Notes under the pieces: generated by a model
What the model saw: only the letters and a program-made list of their open reading frames with translations
Databases searched by the model: none
Told to the model about the DNA's origin: nothing
NCBI RefSeq assembly: GCF_034262375.1
Contig: NZ_CP139558.1
Location: forward strand, 4,216,001-4,280,000
DNA: 64,000 nt
Direction of reading: 5' to 3'
Source: Mucilaginibacter sabulilitoris
GTDB taxonomy: Bacteria > Bacteroidota > Bacteroidia > Sphingobacteriales > Sphingobacteriaceae
Translations under genes and position numbers: made by a program
Shown here: in pieces, positions 16,056-25,206 of the stretch
Layout of the letters: the number at the start of each line of letters is the position of its first letter
How positions within the stretch are numbered: position 1 is the stretch's first letter

Positions 16056-17981
16056 ATGATTAGTATTACACTTCCCGATGGTTCCGTTCGTCAGTACGAC
16101 AAGGGGATCTCTTCCATGCAGATCGCGCAGTCGATCTCCGAAGGATTAGCACGTAACGTATTAGCAGCCGAGGTTGATGGTCAGGTTTGGGATGCCAGCC
16201 GCCCCATTGAGCAGGATTCGCACGTTAAATTATTAACCTGGAACGATACTTCAGGTAAATCAACATTCTGGCATTCATCAGCCCACTTAATGGCTGAGGC
16301 ATTGGAGGCTTTGTATCCGGGTACAAAATTCGGTATCGGTCCGGCTATTGAAACCGGCTTTTATTATGATGTTGATTTTGGCGACAAGGTTTTATCTTCT
16401 GATGAGTTCAAACAGATTGAGGATAAGATGATTGAGCTTGCCAAAACCAAAGAAGAATATATACGCAAGCCCGTAAGCAAAGCGGATGCTATTGAATATT
16501 TTACCGAAAAAGGTGATGAGTATAAGCTCGATCTGATCAAGGACTTGCCCGATGGTTCTATCACTTTTTACACACAAGGCAACTTTACCGACCTGTGCCG
16601 TGGGCCTCATATCCCTAATACAGGCTTTATAAAGGCGGTTAAATTAATGAGCCTTGCGGGTGCCTATTGGCGTGGTGATGAAACCCGTAAACAGCTTACA
16701 CGTATTTACGGCGTTACTTTTCCTAAAGCCAGCGAGCTTACCGATTACCTGCACATGATCGAAGAAGCTAAAAAGCGTGATCACCGTAAATTGGGTAAAG
16801 AGCTTGAACTGTTTGCTTTCTCCGAAAAAGTGGGCATGGGCCTGCCTTTGTGGTTGCCAAAAGGTACCGCATTGCGCGAGCGTTTGGCTAACTTTTTACA
16901 AAAAGCACAGGTTAAGGCAGGTTATGAGCAGGTAATTACACCGCATATCGGGCATAAAAACCTGTATGTAACATCTGGTCATTATGAAAAATATGGTGCC
17001 GATTCGTTTCAGCCTATAAAAACCCCGCAAGAGGGCGAGGAGTTCTTCTTAAAACCGATGAACTGCCCGCATCACTGCGAGATATATAAAACCAAACCAC
17101 GCTCATATAAGGATCTTCCTGTACGTTTGGCCGAGTTTGGTACTGTCTACCGTTACGAGCAAAGTGGCGAGTTGCACGGCTTAACCCGTGTGCGTGGCTT
17201 TACTCAGGATGATGCACACTTGTTTTGTCGTCCGGACCAGGTAAAAGATGAATTTAAAAAGGTAATTGACCTGGTGCTGTATGTATTTAAAGCGCTTGGT
17301 TTTGAGGATTATACAGCACAGATTTCCCTGCGCGACCCGGAAAATAAAGGTAAATACATCGGTACCGACGAAAACTGGGCACTTGCAGAATCGGCTATTA
17401 TTGAGGCTGCGGAAGAAAAAGGCTTACGCACGGTAGTGGAACTTGGCGAAGCCGCTTTTTATGGCCCTAAGCTTGATTTTATGGTGAAAGATGCCCTTGG
17501 CCGTAAATGGCAATTGGGTACTATACAGGTTGATTACAACCTGCCTGAGCGTTTTGAACTGGAATATACCGGCAACGACAATTTAAAACACCGCCCCGTA
17601 ATGATCCACAGGGCGCCTTTTGGTTCTCTGGAGCGCTTTGTTGCGGTATTAATTGAGCATTGTGCCGGTAATTTCCCGCTGTGGTTATCGCCCGAGCAGT
17701 TCATTATATTACCTATATCAGAAAAATATGAAGAATATGCAAAAAAACTTTCTGATGTGTTAAAAGATTCCGATATTTGCGGGCTGATTGATTTTAGAGA
17801 CGAGAAGATAGGGCGGAAGATACGCGATGCCGAAGTCAAAAAGATCCCTTATATGTTAGTAGTGGGCGAAAAAGAGGCGGCCGAAGGCATGGTCTCTGTG
17901 AGAAAGCACGGTATTGGCGACTTAGGAAGCATGAGTATAGAAGATTTTAAAGAACAAATAACTAAAGAAATAAAAGTATAA
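16056..17981 (+). CDS. thrS: Threonyl-tRNA synthetase
   Basis: A 641-residue class II synthetase charging tRNA-Thr. Domains: TGS (about 1-62), the HxxxH editing domain (about 63-225, HSSAHLMAEALE and CRGPHIPNTG), catalytic core (about 240-535) with motif 2 RYEQSGELHGLTRVRGFTQDD and the zinc-site context MNCPHHC, and the anticodon-binding domain (about 540-640). It is full length. It heads the infC-rpmI-rplT operon; infC starts 1 base after its stop codon. A long structured leader lies upstream. Confidence 0.97.
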   Translation: MISITLPDGSVRQYDKGISSMQIAQSISEGLARNVLAAEVDGQVWDASRPIEQDSHVKLLTWNDTSGKSTFWHSSAHLMAEALEALYPGTKFGIGPAIETGFYYDVDFGDKVLSSDEFKQIEDKMIELAKTKEEYIRKPVSKADAIEYFTEKGDEYKLDLIKDLPDGSITFYTQGNFTDLCRGPHIPNTGFIKAVKLMSLAGAYWRGDETRKQLTRIYGVTFPKASELTDYLHMIEEAKKRDHRKLGKELELFAFSEKVGMGLPLWLPKGTALRERLANFLQKAQVKAGYEQVITPHIGHKNLYVTSGHYEKYGADSFQPIKTPQEGEEFFLKPMNCPHHCEIYKTKPRSYKDLPVRLAEFGTVYRYEQSGELHGLTRVRGFTQDDAHLFCRPDQVKDEFKKVIDLVLYVFKALGFEDYTAQISLRDPENKGKYIGTDENWALAESAIIEAAEEKGLRTVVELGEAAFYGPKLDFMVKDALGRKWQLGTIQVDYNLPERFELEYTGNDNLKHRPVMIHRAPFGSLERFVAVLIEHCAGNFPLWLSPEQFIILPISEKYEEYAKKLSDVLKDSDICGLIDFRDEKIGRKIRDAEVKKIPYMLVVGEKEAAEGMVSVRKHGIGDLGSMSIEDFKEQITKEIKV

Positions 17982-17982
17982 C

Positions 17983-18549
17983 TTGGCATTAAACAAACCT
18001 TTCAATAGAGGACCAAGGCTTCCTTTTAAGAAAAAAGAAGCCGAACACAACATTAACCAATTCATCAGGGCTCAGGAAGTTCGTCTGGTAGGCGATAACG
18101 TTGAGCAGGGAGTTTACTCTTTAAGAGATGCACTGGCAATTGCACAGGAGCAGGAACTGGACCTGGTTGAAATATCTCCAAACGCTGTTCCACCGGTTTG
18201 TAAAGTAACTGATTATAACAAGTTTATTTACGAACAAAAGAAAAAGCTAAAGGAGATTAAGAGCAATGCCAAGCAAACGGTTATAAAGGAGATCCGTTTC
18301 GGACCGAATACTGATGATCATGACTTTGAATTTAAGTTAAAGCATGCCATCAAATTCTTAGAATCGGGCGAAAAGGTGAGGGCTTACGTACACTTTAAAG
18401 GCCGTGCCATTGTGTACAAAGAGCAAGGCGAGATATTATTGCTTCGTTTTGCACAAGCGCTTGAAGATGTGGGTAAGGTTGAACAACTACCAAAGCTTGA
18501 AGGAAAAAGGATGTTTTTAACCCTTGCTCCAAAGGCCTTAAAAAAATAA
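17983..18549 (+). CDS. infC: Translation initiation factor IF-3
   Basis: A 188-residue IF-3 that binds the 30S subunit and checks start codons. The N-terminal domain (about 25-95, with RLVGDNVEQGVYSLRDAL and DLVEISPNAVPPVCK) is linked by a lysine-rich helix (EQKKKLKEIKSNAK) to the C-terminal domain (IRFGPNTDDHDFEFKLKHA). The start is a TTG one base after thrS; no ATG gives a full-length N-terminus. Non-ATG starts in infC are known to underlie IF-3 autoregulation in other bacteria, so this may be functional. Confidence 0.95.
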   Translation: MALNKPFNRGPRLPFKKKEAEHNINQFIRAQEVRLVGDNVEQGVYSLRDALAIAQEQELDLVEISPNAVPPVCKVTDYNKFIYEQKKKLKEIKSNAKQTVIKEIRFGPNTDDHDFEFKLKHAIKFLESGEKVRAYVHFKGRAIVYKEQGEILLLRFAQALEDVGKVEQLPKLEGKRMFLTLAPKALKK

Positions 18550-18550
18550 T

Positions 18551-18596
18551 ACAAATGCAGATATGTACATTTCAGATGTGCAGATGCAGTGAAAAT
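18551..18596. repeat. GCAGATGTGCAG-type repeat within the infC-rpmI spacer
   Basis: The 91-base gap between infC and rpmI contains ATGCAGATATGTACATTTC and AGATGTGCAGATGCAG, the same word set as at 4880-4979. It sits inside an essential translation operon, where L20- or IF-3-dependent control regions often lie. Confidence 0.5.
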
Positions 18597-18640
18597 AAAA
18601 CGTTGAGAAACGTAAATATCTAACACAAATAAATAGAGTT

Positions 18641-18841
18641 ATGCCAAAAATGAAAACCAATTCCAGTGCAAAAAAGCGCTTTAAGCTTACTGGAACAGGT
18701 AAAATCGCAAGAAAGAACGCATACAAAAGCCACATCTTAACTAAGATGTCGACAAAACGTAAACGTGCCCTTGGTCAAACCAGCTTAGTGTCTGATGCTG
18801 ACTTAGGTAACGTAAAACGTATGCTTTGTATCGGAAAGTAA
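18641..18841 (+). CDS. rpmI: 50S ribosomal protein L35
   Basis: A 66-residue, strongly basic protein with the L35 pattern MPKMKTNSSAKKRFKLTGTGKI and the central RKNAYKSHILTKMSTKRKR. Length and position between infC and rplT match the standard operon. It occupies the large subunit near domain II/V of 23S rRNA. Confidence 0.97.
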   Translation: MPKMKTNSSAKKRFKLTGTGKIARKNAYKSHILTKMSTKRKRALGQTSLVSDADLGNVKRMLCIGK

Positions 18842-18919
18842 TTCACAATTTTTTTAACCAGGTATTAGAGTTTTAAGTTCTGTTGTAAAAGCAGGCACTC
18901 ACTACCAAAATCAAACAAG

Positions 18920-19264
18920 ATGCCACGTTCAGTTAACGCAGTAGCGTCGAGAAGACGCAGGAAAAGGATCATGAACCTCGCCAAAGGTTATTGGGGTTCA
19001 AGAAGCAAGGTTTACACCATTGCAAAAAACACAGTTGAAAAAGGTTTACAGTACGCTTACCGTGACCGTAAAACCAAAAAAAGAGAGTTCAGAGCTTTAT
19101 GGATTCAGCGTATTAACGCCGGTGCCCGTCAGCACGGAATTTCTTACTCTCAGTTAATAGGTAAATTAGCAGCAAAAGAGATCGGTTTAAACCGTAAAGT
19201 ACTGGCTGATTTAGCAATGAATCACCCTGATGCTTTCAAAGCCATCATTGATGCAGTAAAATAA
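18920..19264 (+). CDS. rplT: 50S ribosomal protein L20
   Basis: A 114-residue basic protein that binds 23S rRNA early in large-subunit assembly. MPRSVNAVASRRRRKR, GYWGSRSKVYTIAKN and INAGARQHGISYSQL are standard L20 blocks. In many bacteria L20 represses its own operon by binding an mRNA mimic of its rRNA site. It is the last gene of the operon and is followed within 25 bases by an IS4-family element. Confidence 0.97.
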   Translation: MPRSVNAVASRRRRKRIMNLAKGYWGSRSKVYTIAKNTVEKGLQYAYRDRKTKKREFRALWIQRINAGARQHGISYSQLIGKLAAKEIGLNRKVLADLAMNHPDAFKAIIDAVK

Positions 19265-19269
19265 TACGG

Positions 19270-19287
19270 AACGCTCAGCGTTTTATG
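19270..19287 (+). terminator. Short hairpin after rplT
   Basis: AACGC and GCGTT pair around TCA just after the rplT stop and are followed by TTAT. It is a weak stem directly abutting the IS end; the original operon terminator may have been displaced or replaced by the hairpin inside the IS. Confidence 0.4.
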
Positions 19288-19337
19288 AAAAAGGCCGCAA
19301 TTAGCCACGAATGGTCGGAAGAAATTCGGGCCATTTT

Positions 19338-20561
19338 TTATGTCTTAAAAAAGAGGCCGGGATCACCACCACATTGTACAACAATTAAAGCAATGGCCAA
19401 GTCTCTGACTTCCATAGCAAATCGTCTTTTAGAAGTTTTATAACCCTGTTTATTCCCCTTTTTGTAGATCAATACCAGCATACTGGTTATCAATGTCATA
19501 TATAACATAACCTGTAGACCGTTTTTATTTAGCGAAACCAGGTGGCTCACGTTGAGTTCTTGTTTGAGGAACCGAAAAAAAACCTCGATGTCCCAACGCC
19601 TGCGGTATGCTTGGGCGATGTCTTTGGCTGATAAGTCGAACTCATTGGTTAACAGCCAGTACTCTTTACCATCATCGGATTTACTTTTTACGACAACCAG
19701 GCGAAAAGGACGATCCACCAGTACCTCTCTGTAATGTTTATTCCCCCGCTTGTTGGCTATAGGCATACCTGTATAGAGCCGGACAATGCTATCTCTAAGC
19801 AAAATGGCTCCCCCCATATCCATGTTCTGCCCTTCAGTGATCAGCGATTCTACCAATTCGAACTTTCTGTTCTCCTTTGAACGACAGATGAAGTTTAGCT
19901 CACTTTCACTGAAAGTTTTCATTGTCCGGGTAGATTGAAGCCCCCTGTCCAGTACATAGATATTTTGATGCCCGGGTTCTTTCTTTACGTGCGCCATGAC
20001 AACCTCGGGCAGTGCATTATCTTCGTTGCCATACTTTGGGCTGGTAAAGACCTGCGCAAGGCCTGGCAGCAAGCCATCAAAAGCAAGACTATATTTGATT
20101 GCTTTCTTGCTACTGCCGGCATTGACAATGCCTGCGGTTAGCTTGCCGGCGGTTTCACTGACTATAGTGCTGTCTACACGGATGAGATTATACTGCTTTC
20201 TTTCCGTTAACGTATAGGAGCAGGAAAAACGCTCGTAGATGTATTCATAGATCTGTCTGAAATAGTCCGGGGCAACCTTAGACAACCTTTCCGAAATGGA
20301 ACTCCTGCAGACCTTTTCATCTTCATCAAGGTTAAAAAGCACTTTAAATACCGAATCATTGAACGTGTCCTCAAGGCTTCTCTGGCTAAGCCTGTCGTTG
20401 TCTAAAATACCATAGAGCAGCAAATAAAACAGCTTATTGCCATGCAAAACCTTTGCGTAATGATCGATCTTGCTTGTGAGCGACAAATTTGCTATCAGCG
20501 CCTCCGGAATGAAACCTAAAAGCTGTTTTACAGTAATGTTATGATCTTTAAATATCGTCAT
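19338..20561 (-). CDS. IS4-family transposase
   Basis: A 407-residue DDE transposase that cuts and joins DNA at the IS ends. The family signature Y-(2)-R-(3)-E-(6)-K is exact in YRRRWDIEVFFRFLK near the C-terminus; the other acidic residues are probably in IRVDSTIVSE and NIYVLDRGLQST. I prefer the ATG at 20561 (MTIFKDHN); the frame stays open to an ATG at 20612. The reading frame is intact, so the copy is potentially active. Confidence 0.92.
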   Translation of the reverse strand: MTIFKDHNITVKQLLGFIPEALIANLSLTSKIDHYAKVLHGNKLFYLLLYGILDNDRLSQRSLEDTFNDSVFKVLFNLDEDEKVCRSSISERLSKVAPDYFRQIYEYIYERFSCSYTLTERKQYNLIRVDSTIVSETAGKLTAGIVNAGSSKKAIKYSLAFDGLLPGLAQVFTSPKYGNEDNALPEVVMAHVKKEPGHQNIYVLDRGLQSTRTMKTFSESELNFICRSKENRKFELVESLITEGQNMDMGGAILLRDSIVRLYTGMPIANKRGNKHYREVLVDRPFRLVVVKSKSDDGKEYWLLTNEFDLSAKDIAQAYRRRWDIEVFFRFLKQELNVSHLVSLNKNGLQVMLYMTLITSMLVLIYKKGNKQGYKTSKRRFAMEVRDLAIALIVVQCGGDPGLFFKT

Positions 20562-20671
20562 ATCTGATTGATTTACAGCATTTAATATACTCAAAATCAA
20601 TGTGAAAAACAAGTAAATAATTGATAATCAAATGCTTAAATACAAAACATTAAGCCTGAAAAACAAAAAAA

Positions 20672-20694
20672 GTCGGAAGATAAAATCTTCCGAC
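20672..20694 (-). terminator. Hairpin inside the IS end, reading into the transposase
   Basis: GTCGGAAGAT (20672-20681) pairs perfectly with ATCTTCCGAC (20685-20694). On the minus strand it is followed by a T-run (20671-20665), giving an intrinsic terminator upstream of the transposase gene. Such elements shield IS transposases from outside transcription. Confidence 0.65.
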
Positions 20695-20754
20695 CATTCG
20701 TGGCAGTTTGCGGCCTTTTTTGTTTATAATCAGGTGGTCTTAAATAAATATTTC

Positions 20755-21492
20755 TTAATCAATTACAATTACAGTTGACGCATAATCCTCGGGACCATTA
20801 TCAATATCCATATACTGCTTAAAATTCTGCACATCTTTATCAACCATTTTTTTGAACATCGGATTTAATACCTGTGCTATACCAGCCCCTAAACCACCTG
20901 CAGGTGGCTGATAACTGATCACCACATCAACAATGGTTCCTTTGCCATCTAAAGCATCCTGAAAGCGTACTTTACCGGCATTGTTGATCATAGAATCTGG
21001 TAGGGAACTCCAGCCAATCATTTCATCCTGTTCATCTCTTACTATTTCGGCATGCCAACTTACATTCGCCATACCCGAAGGTAATTTTAAAACCCAGTAG
21101 GAATATTTGGCATCAATCATTTCAACACTTTCCAGGTGCTTCATAAAAAGCGGTAAATTATCAAGTTTGCGCCAAAAGCTATAAACTTTATGCCTGGGCT
21201 TATTTACGGTGAACGAGGACCGGATATTTACATTAACAGGATTGGTAGATAGCTTGCCAATGCGTTTATATAATTCACAATGGCCTGTTATGCCACGGTT
21301 TAACAAATACCCGCCGGCCCCAATTTTAAGAACACTGGCAAAAGGATTAGAAAAAATGTGCTTAAAGCCCGAAAAACCGAGCTTTACACCGCCAATAATT
21401 GATGTATAACGCTCGGGCCAGTTCAGATTTATCCGGTCATCCCCGTAAAGCACAGGGTAGTTATCAGTATATTTTATTATTGTAGTTGCCAT
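20755..21492 (-). CDS. SRPBCC-family protein with DUF2892-like N-terminus
   Basis: A 245-residue protein. Residues about 25-80 resemble DUF2892 (RYTSIIGGVKLGFSG, GGYLLNRGITGHCELYKRIG), here with weakly hydrophobic membrane-associated segments. Residues about 88-230 form an SRPBCC/COQ10-like START domain (SFTVNKPRHKVYSFWRKLDNLPLFMKHLESV), a cavity fold that binds hydrophobic ligands. The fusion is common in environmental bacteria and often linked to stress-tolerance genes. Ligand unknown. The start is an ATG with no competing upstream candidate. Confidence 0.8.
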   Translation of the reverse strand: MATTIIKYTDNYPVLYGDDRINLNWPERYTSIIGGVKLGFSGFKHIFSNPFASVLKIGAGGYLLNRGITGHCELYKRIGKLSTNPVNVNIRSSFTVNKPRHKVYSFWRKLDNLPLFMKHLESVEMIDAKYSYWVLKLPSGMANVSWHAEIVRDEQDEMIGWSSLPDSMINNAGKVRFQDALDGKGTIVDVVISYQPPAGGLGAGIAQVLNPMFKKMVDKDVQNFKQYMDIDNGPEDYASTVIVID

Positions 21493-21557
21493 AGCATATT
21501 TAAATAGGTTTAAAATTTAAACAGCTTTCATCCCGCTAAGTTTTTGCTAATTGAACT

Positions 21558-22817
21558 TTATTTAACCATACTGTAACTAAATTTAAATTTAGTTAAATCG
21601 GGGAGGTGCTTTTTAGATCGTTTTAATTCATACTGATAAAGCACCTTTCCCAGATTTTTTAAAAATGGCAGGCAAACAGTGGCATATTCGTATTTGTTGT
21701 CATTGTAAATCCCATCTTCGTTCGATTGTACTACCGCCGTAACCATAAACTCAACTTTATTTTTAAAGTCGACGATATAAGCATTGTCAATATCATAACC
21801 ATAACTGTCGCCCACTTTATTAAATATCCGGATATCCGGCTGAATGATTGCGGTACTATCGCCGCCATAAAATAAGAACTTGCAATATGCAGGGAAATAT
21901 TCAGGTCGGTTATAGGTTGGTTTTTTATTTTCTGTCGGAAACATGCTCATGTAGTGATAAATAAAACTGTAATCGGCAGGCGTTAGGTTATAACGCTGTA
22001 CTTTTGGGAATGCCTCCGGGAAAAGCAAGCGCTTTAATACTTGCTGCTGGTCGGCAATGGAGTAAACATTTTTGTTGCTGAAATCAAAGGGTTTATTAAC
22101 TAATCTGTCGCTGCTATCCATGTAAGCTTTGCCTTGTATCAGGTTTTCCAGTTGCATGGGATAATCGTTATTGTCATACAGCGCCGGTTTATGATAAATT
22201 GGTTTGCCGTTATTAAAAAAGTCAACAGGATTGGTATGCCGTGTACTTTCCCCTGCATCACCAATGGCCAGCCTACCAACTATTCGGGTATTGTTCAGCT
22301 GATATTTCTTTAGTTTCTGGTTAATCTCTTCGCGACCAACAAACTCATACAGGCGGTTAAACGCGTCATTATCGCTTACCAACAATATCTTTTTGATGTA
22401 ATTTTCTATACTCGGCAAACCGCTGAACGACGAGGTATCTGCTTTAACTTTGGTTTGTCCCGCAAAAGCGCTGTCGGTAATCATTACAGATTTTTTGGCA
22501 AGGCCTTTTACGTGCAGTTCGTTCAATTTCTCAAGTGCGAATATGGCTGTAGGCAATTTAACCGTACTTGCCGGATAAAAATAATGCTTTGCATTAAGCC
22601 GGTAACTGTATGATTTAAAGTGAGGTATGTTGTTTTGATCGCGATTAATCTGTGTGTACAATATCTGTACTTCGTTATGTGCAGAGTTGTTTAATATGCT
22701 ATTAAACAACGCGGGATTGGCTTTTAAAAGTTGTTTTAGAAAAACAGTATCGGGTTCCTGCGCCAAACAGGTAGTACCTATAAATAATAATAAAAGTGTA
22801 AAGTGTAGTTTCATCAT
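21558..22817 (-). CDS. Exported class A beta-lactamase-like serine hydrolase
   Basis: A 419-residue protein with a signal peptide (about 1-19, TTCLAQ). Three serine-hydrolase motifs are seen: SxxK as ASTVKLP (about residue 84), SDN as VSDNDAFN (about 150), and a KxG as KVGDSYG (about 345). That set is of class A beta-lactamases and related PBP-like enzymes. The domain is longer than a typical beta-lactamase (about 290), with an insertion between SDN and KVG, so it may act on peptidoglycan or another amide rather than on antibiotics. It diverges from the B12 locus. Confidence 0.82.
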   Translation of the reverse strand: MMKLHFTLLLLFIGTTCLAQEPDTVFLKQLLKANPALFNSILNNSAHNEVQILYTQINRDQNNIPHFKSYSYRLNAKHYFYPASTVKLPTAIFALEKLNELHVKGLAKKSVMITDSAFAGQTKVKADTSSFSGLPSIENYIKKILLVSDNDAFNRLYEFVGREEINQKLKKYQLNNTRIVGRLAIGDAGESTRHTNPVDFFNNGKPIYHKPALYDNNDYPMQLENLIQGKAYMDSSDRLVNKPFDFSNKNVYSIADQQQVLKRLLFPEAFPKVQRYNLTPADYSFIYHYMSMFPTENKKPTYNRPEYFPAYCKFLFYGGDSTAIIQPDIRIFNKVGDSYGYDIDNAYIVDFKNKVEFMVTAVVQSNEDGIYNDNKYEYATVCLPFLKNLGKVLYQYELKRSKKHLPDLTKFKFSYSMVK

Positions 22818-22837
22818 GATAAATATACTGATGTTAA

Positions 22838-22868
22838 TTTGTGGTTATTAATACTTATCCTACTTTTG
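22838..22868 (+). promoter_or_regulatory. Bacteroidota-type promoter of the B12 operon
   Basis: TTTG at 22838-22841 is followed by exactly 19 bases and TACTTTTG at 22861-22868, an exact match to the primary-sigma consensus TTTG-N19-TAnnTTTG. Transcription would start near 22875, right at the 5' edge of the riboswitch. Confidence 0.85.
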
Positions 22869-22874
22869 CTGTGC

Positions 22875-23060
22875 TTTAGGTTTCATTCAGTATTTACTGA
22901 ACGAATTAAAAGGGAATATGGTGAAATTCCGTAACTGTCCCGCAGCTGTAAGCTCTTTAACCATTGTTCACTCTTATTGTCACTATCTGTTGAGACAGAT
23001 GGGAAGGCAGAACAACGTGGGGAGTAAGTCAGAATACCTGCCGTAGCATTATACGTTATT
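22875..23060 (+). promoter_or_regulatory. Cobalamin riboswitch
   Basis: The leader contains the conserved cobalamin aptamer blocks in order: AAAAGGGAA, GGTGAAATTCC, ACTGTCCCGCAGCTGTAAG, GGGAAGG and the B12 box AAGTCAGAATACCTGCC. It sits between a consensus promoter and btuB, and would turn the operon down when adenosyl- or methylcobalamin is bound. A small ATTCA.AGC/GCT.TGAAT pairing after the aptamer (about 23060-23090) may be part of the expression platform. I saw no T-tract terminator, so control is more likely at translation. Confidence 0.92.
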
Positions 23061-23166
23061 CATAGCTTTCGGGGATTGAGGCTTGAATGTAAATGCTCTT
23101 CTATTAGTGTGTTTCATTTCAAATTACTCTGTCCTATGTGTGCGGTGATGTTTTGCGTGCAACAAC

Positions 23167-25194
23167 ATGAAGAAAAACTTACATTGTATTTATAAACTTT
23201 TACCTGCTTCGGGCTTGGGCGTTGTGGTTTTTATGTTGCAGATTGTATTACCCAATAAAGTATCGGCACAAACAGATACTACCAAAAAACTTAAAGAGGT
23301 AACCATTTCCACTTCAACCATACCACAAGTACAAACCATTACCCCGGCTCAACAAATATCATCCATCGATTTTACCCGCAACAGTGCCTTCACCGTCGCC
23401 GATGCCATCAGGAATTTCGCCGGTGTTAATATTAAAGATTATGGTGGTATTGGTGGCGTAAAAACAGTGCTGGTGCGCAGTCTTGGTGCTAATCATACCG
23501 GTATATTTTACGACGGGGTTCAGTTAAACGATGCGCAGAACGGGCAAATAGACCTGGGCCGGCTTAACTTAAACAATGTACAATCAATAGCACTTTATAA
23601 TGGGCAACCCGATAATATATGCGCACCAGCCCGGGCATTTGCATCCGCAAGCTTGTTATCCATAAAAACTATAAGGCCTTTGTTGGGTGCAGAGAAGCCT
23701 TACCAAGTGCTTGTGGGAATTAAAGGCGGTTCATTCGGGCTTATCAACCCATATATCCAGTGGCAGCAGCGGATCAATAAAAACTGGTCGGCAGTTGTCA
23801 ATTCCTATCTTGAAAAAGCCGATGGACAGTATAAATATAAAGTAAATGGCGACGGCTCCGATACTTTAGCCACCCGGCGTAATGGCGATATTAAGGCACA
23901 ACAGGCCGATGCGGCACTGTACTGGACAAAATCTGACAGCAACCAGTTTAACTTTCATGTAAACTATTATAACTCGGATAGGGGGCTGCCCGGCGCGGTT
24001 GTATTTTATAATCCTTATTCCAAACAACGTGTGCAGAACCGGGATATATTTGCACAGGCAGGTTATGAGCACTTATGGGGAAGTAGCTTACATTTGCTGT
24101 TAAATACCAAACTATCAAGGTTATATACTCATTACACCGATCCCGATTTTTTAAATAACCAGGGTGGGCTAAATTATAAATACACGCAGAAAGAGGTTTA
24201 TCAATCAGCCACGCTGGCTTATCATATCCTGAGTAATTGGGAGGTTTCTTATGCTGTTGATTTTGCTTATACCCACCTGGATGCCAATATTACTAATTAT
24301 GCTTATCCATCACGAAGTACTTTGCTTAATGCCATAGCGTCAAACTTAATTGTCGGTAAATGGCGTTTCCAGGGAAGTTTGCTTAATAGTAATATCAACG
24401 AATCGGTAAAAACGGGTAAAGCATCGGCTTCGCGTAATGTTTACTCGCCCACGTTAATGGCTACCTTTAAACCATTTAATAATTCAAATTTTCAGTTAAG
24501 GGCATTTTATAAAAACTCGTTCCGCTATCCAACCTTTGATGAATTCTACTATTTCGCGATACAGGTGCGCGATCTTAAACCTGAATTTGCCAAACAATAC
24601 GATTTGGGCGCTACCTTTACCAAAAGCCTGAACTCGTGGCTTGATTACGTTACATTTACTGCCGATGCGTATTATAACAATGTAACCGATAAAATACTAT
24701 CTATTCCTAATCAAAACCCCTATATATCATCTATCAGCAATTTGGGTAAGGTTGATGTTAAGGGTATAGACGTAAGCATAAAAACACAGTCGAAACTTAA
24801 TAATAACTGGCGGGCTTTATTAACAGCCAATTATAGCTTTCAAAAAGCAATTGACGTATCAGATCCGGCAAGCTCTGTTTACCTGAAGCAAATTCCATAC
24901 TCTCCAAAACATACTGTGGCTATTAACGCCGGCATTGATCACAGACAATTTGGAATTTATTATAACCAGGTCCTTTCATCATCAAGGTATTACAGTGGTG
25001 AAAATTTACCTGAAAATCTGTTATCAGGATATTCGGTAAGTGATGCATCAGCAGTTTACAATTTTCTGCTCAAAACTAAGCAGGTAACGGCTGCTGTCGA
25101 AGTAAATAATTTGTTTAATGCCAATTACGCCGTTATCAGGAGTTTTCCTTTACCCGGCCGCTCGTACCGGTTTACAATTCAAATAAAAATTTAA
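23167..25194 (+). CDS. btuB: TonB-dependent vitamin B12 receptor, BtuB-like
   Basis: A 675-residue outer-membrane receptor with a signal peptide (about 1-34), a TonB-box-like KLKEVTIST, a plug domain (about 55-170, with DAIRNFAGVNIKDYGG and VLVRSLGANHTGIFYDG) and a C-terminal 22-strand barrel ending in ...RFTIQIKI. Function as a corrinoid importer is inferred from its size and from the cobalamin riboswitch directly upstream. It is translated with a BtuG-like lipoprotein gene 12 bases downstream. Confidence 0.9.
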   Translation: MKKNLHCIYKLLPASGLGVVVFMLQIVLPNKVSAQTDTTKKLKEVTISTSTIPQVQTITPAQQISSIDFTRNSAFTVADAIRNFAGVNIKDYGGIGGVKTVLVRSLGANHTGIFYDGVQLNDAQNGQIDLGRLNLNNVQSIALYNGQPDNICAPARAFASASLLSIKTIRPLLGAEKPYQVLVGIKGGSFGLINPYIQWQQRINKNWSAVVNSYLEKADGQYKYKVNGDGSDTLATRRNGDIKAQQADAALYWTKSDSNQFNFHVNYYNSDRGLPGAVVFYNPYSKQRVQNRDIFAQAGYEHLWGSSLHLLLNTKLSRLYTHYTDPDFLNNQGGLNYKYTQKEVYQSATLAYHILSNWEVSYAVDFAYTHLDANITNYAYPSRSTLLNAIASNLIVGKWRFQGSLLNSNINESVKTGKASASRNVYSPTLMATFKPFNNSNFQLRAFYKNSFRYPTFDEFYYFAIQVRDLKPEFAKQYDLGATFTKSLNSWLDYVTFTADAYYNNVTDKILSIPNQNPYISSISNLGKVDVKGIDVSIKTQSKLNNNWRALLTANYSFQKAIDVSDPASSVYLKQIPYSPKHTVAINAGIDHRQFGIYYNQVLSSSRYYSGENLPENLLSGYSVSDASAVYNFLLKTKQVTAAVEVNNLFNANYAVIRSFPLPGRSYRFTIQIKI

Positions 25195-25206
25195 TAATAT
25201 AAGAAT

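Larger units (their letters stand above)
19288..20720 (-). mobile_element. IS4-family insertion sequence, complete
   Basis: The ends carry an imperfect terminal inverted repeat of about 35 bases: AAAAAGGCCGCAATTAGCC... at 19288 and its complement ending GCGGCCTTTTT at 20720, sharing the inner block GCCACGAATGGTCGGAAGA. A single transposase gene fills the interior. I found no convincing target-site duplication (the flanks read GTTTTATG and GTTTATAA). It lies 23 bases after rplT. Confidence 0.88.
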
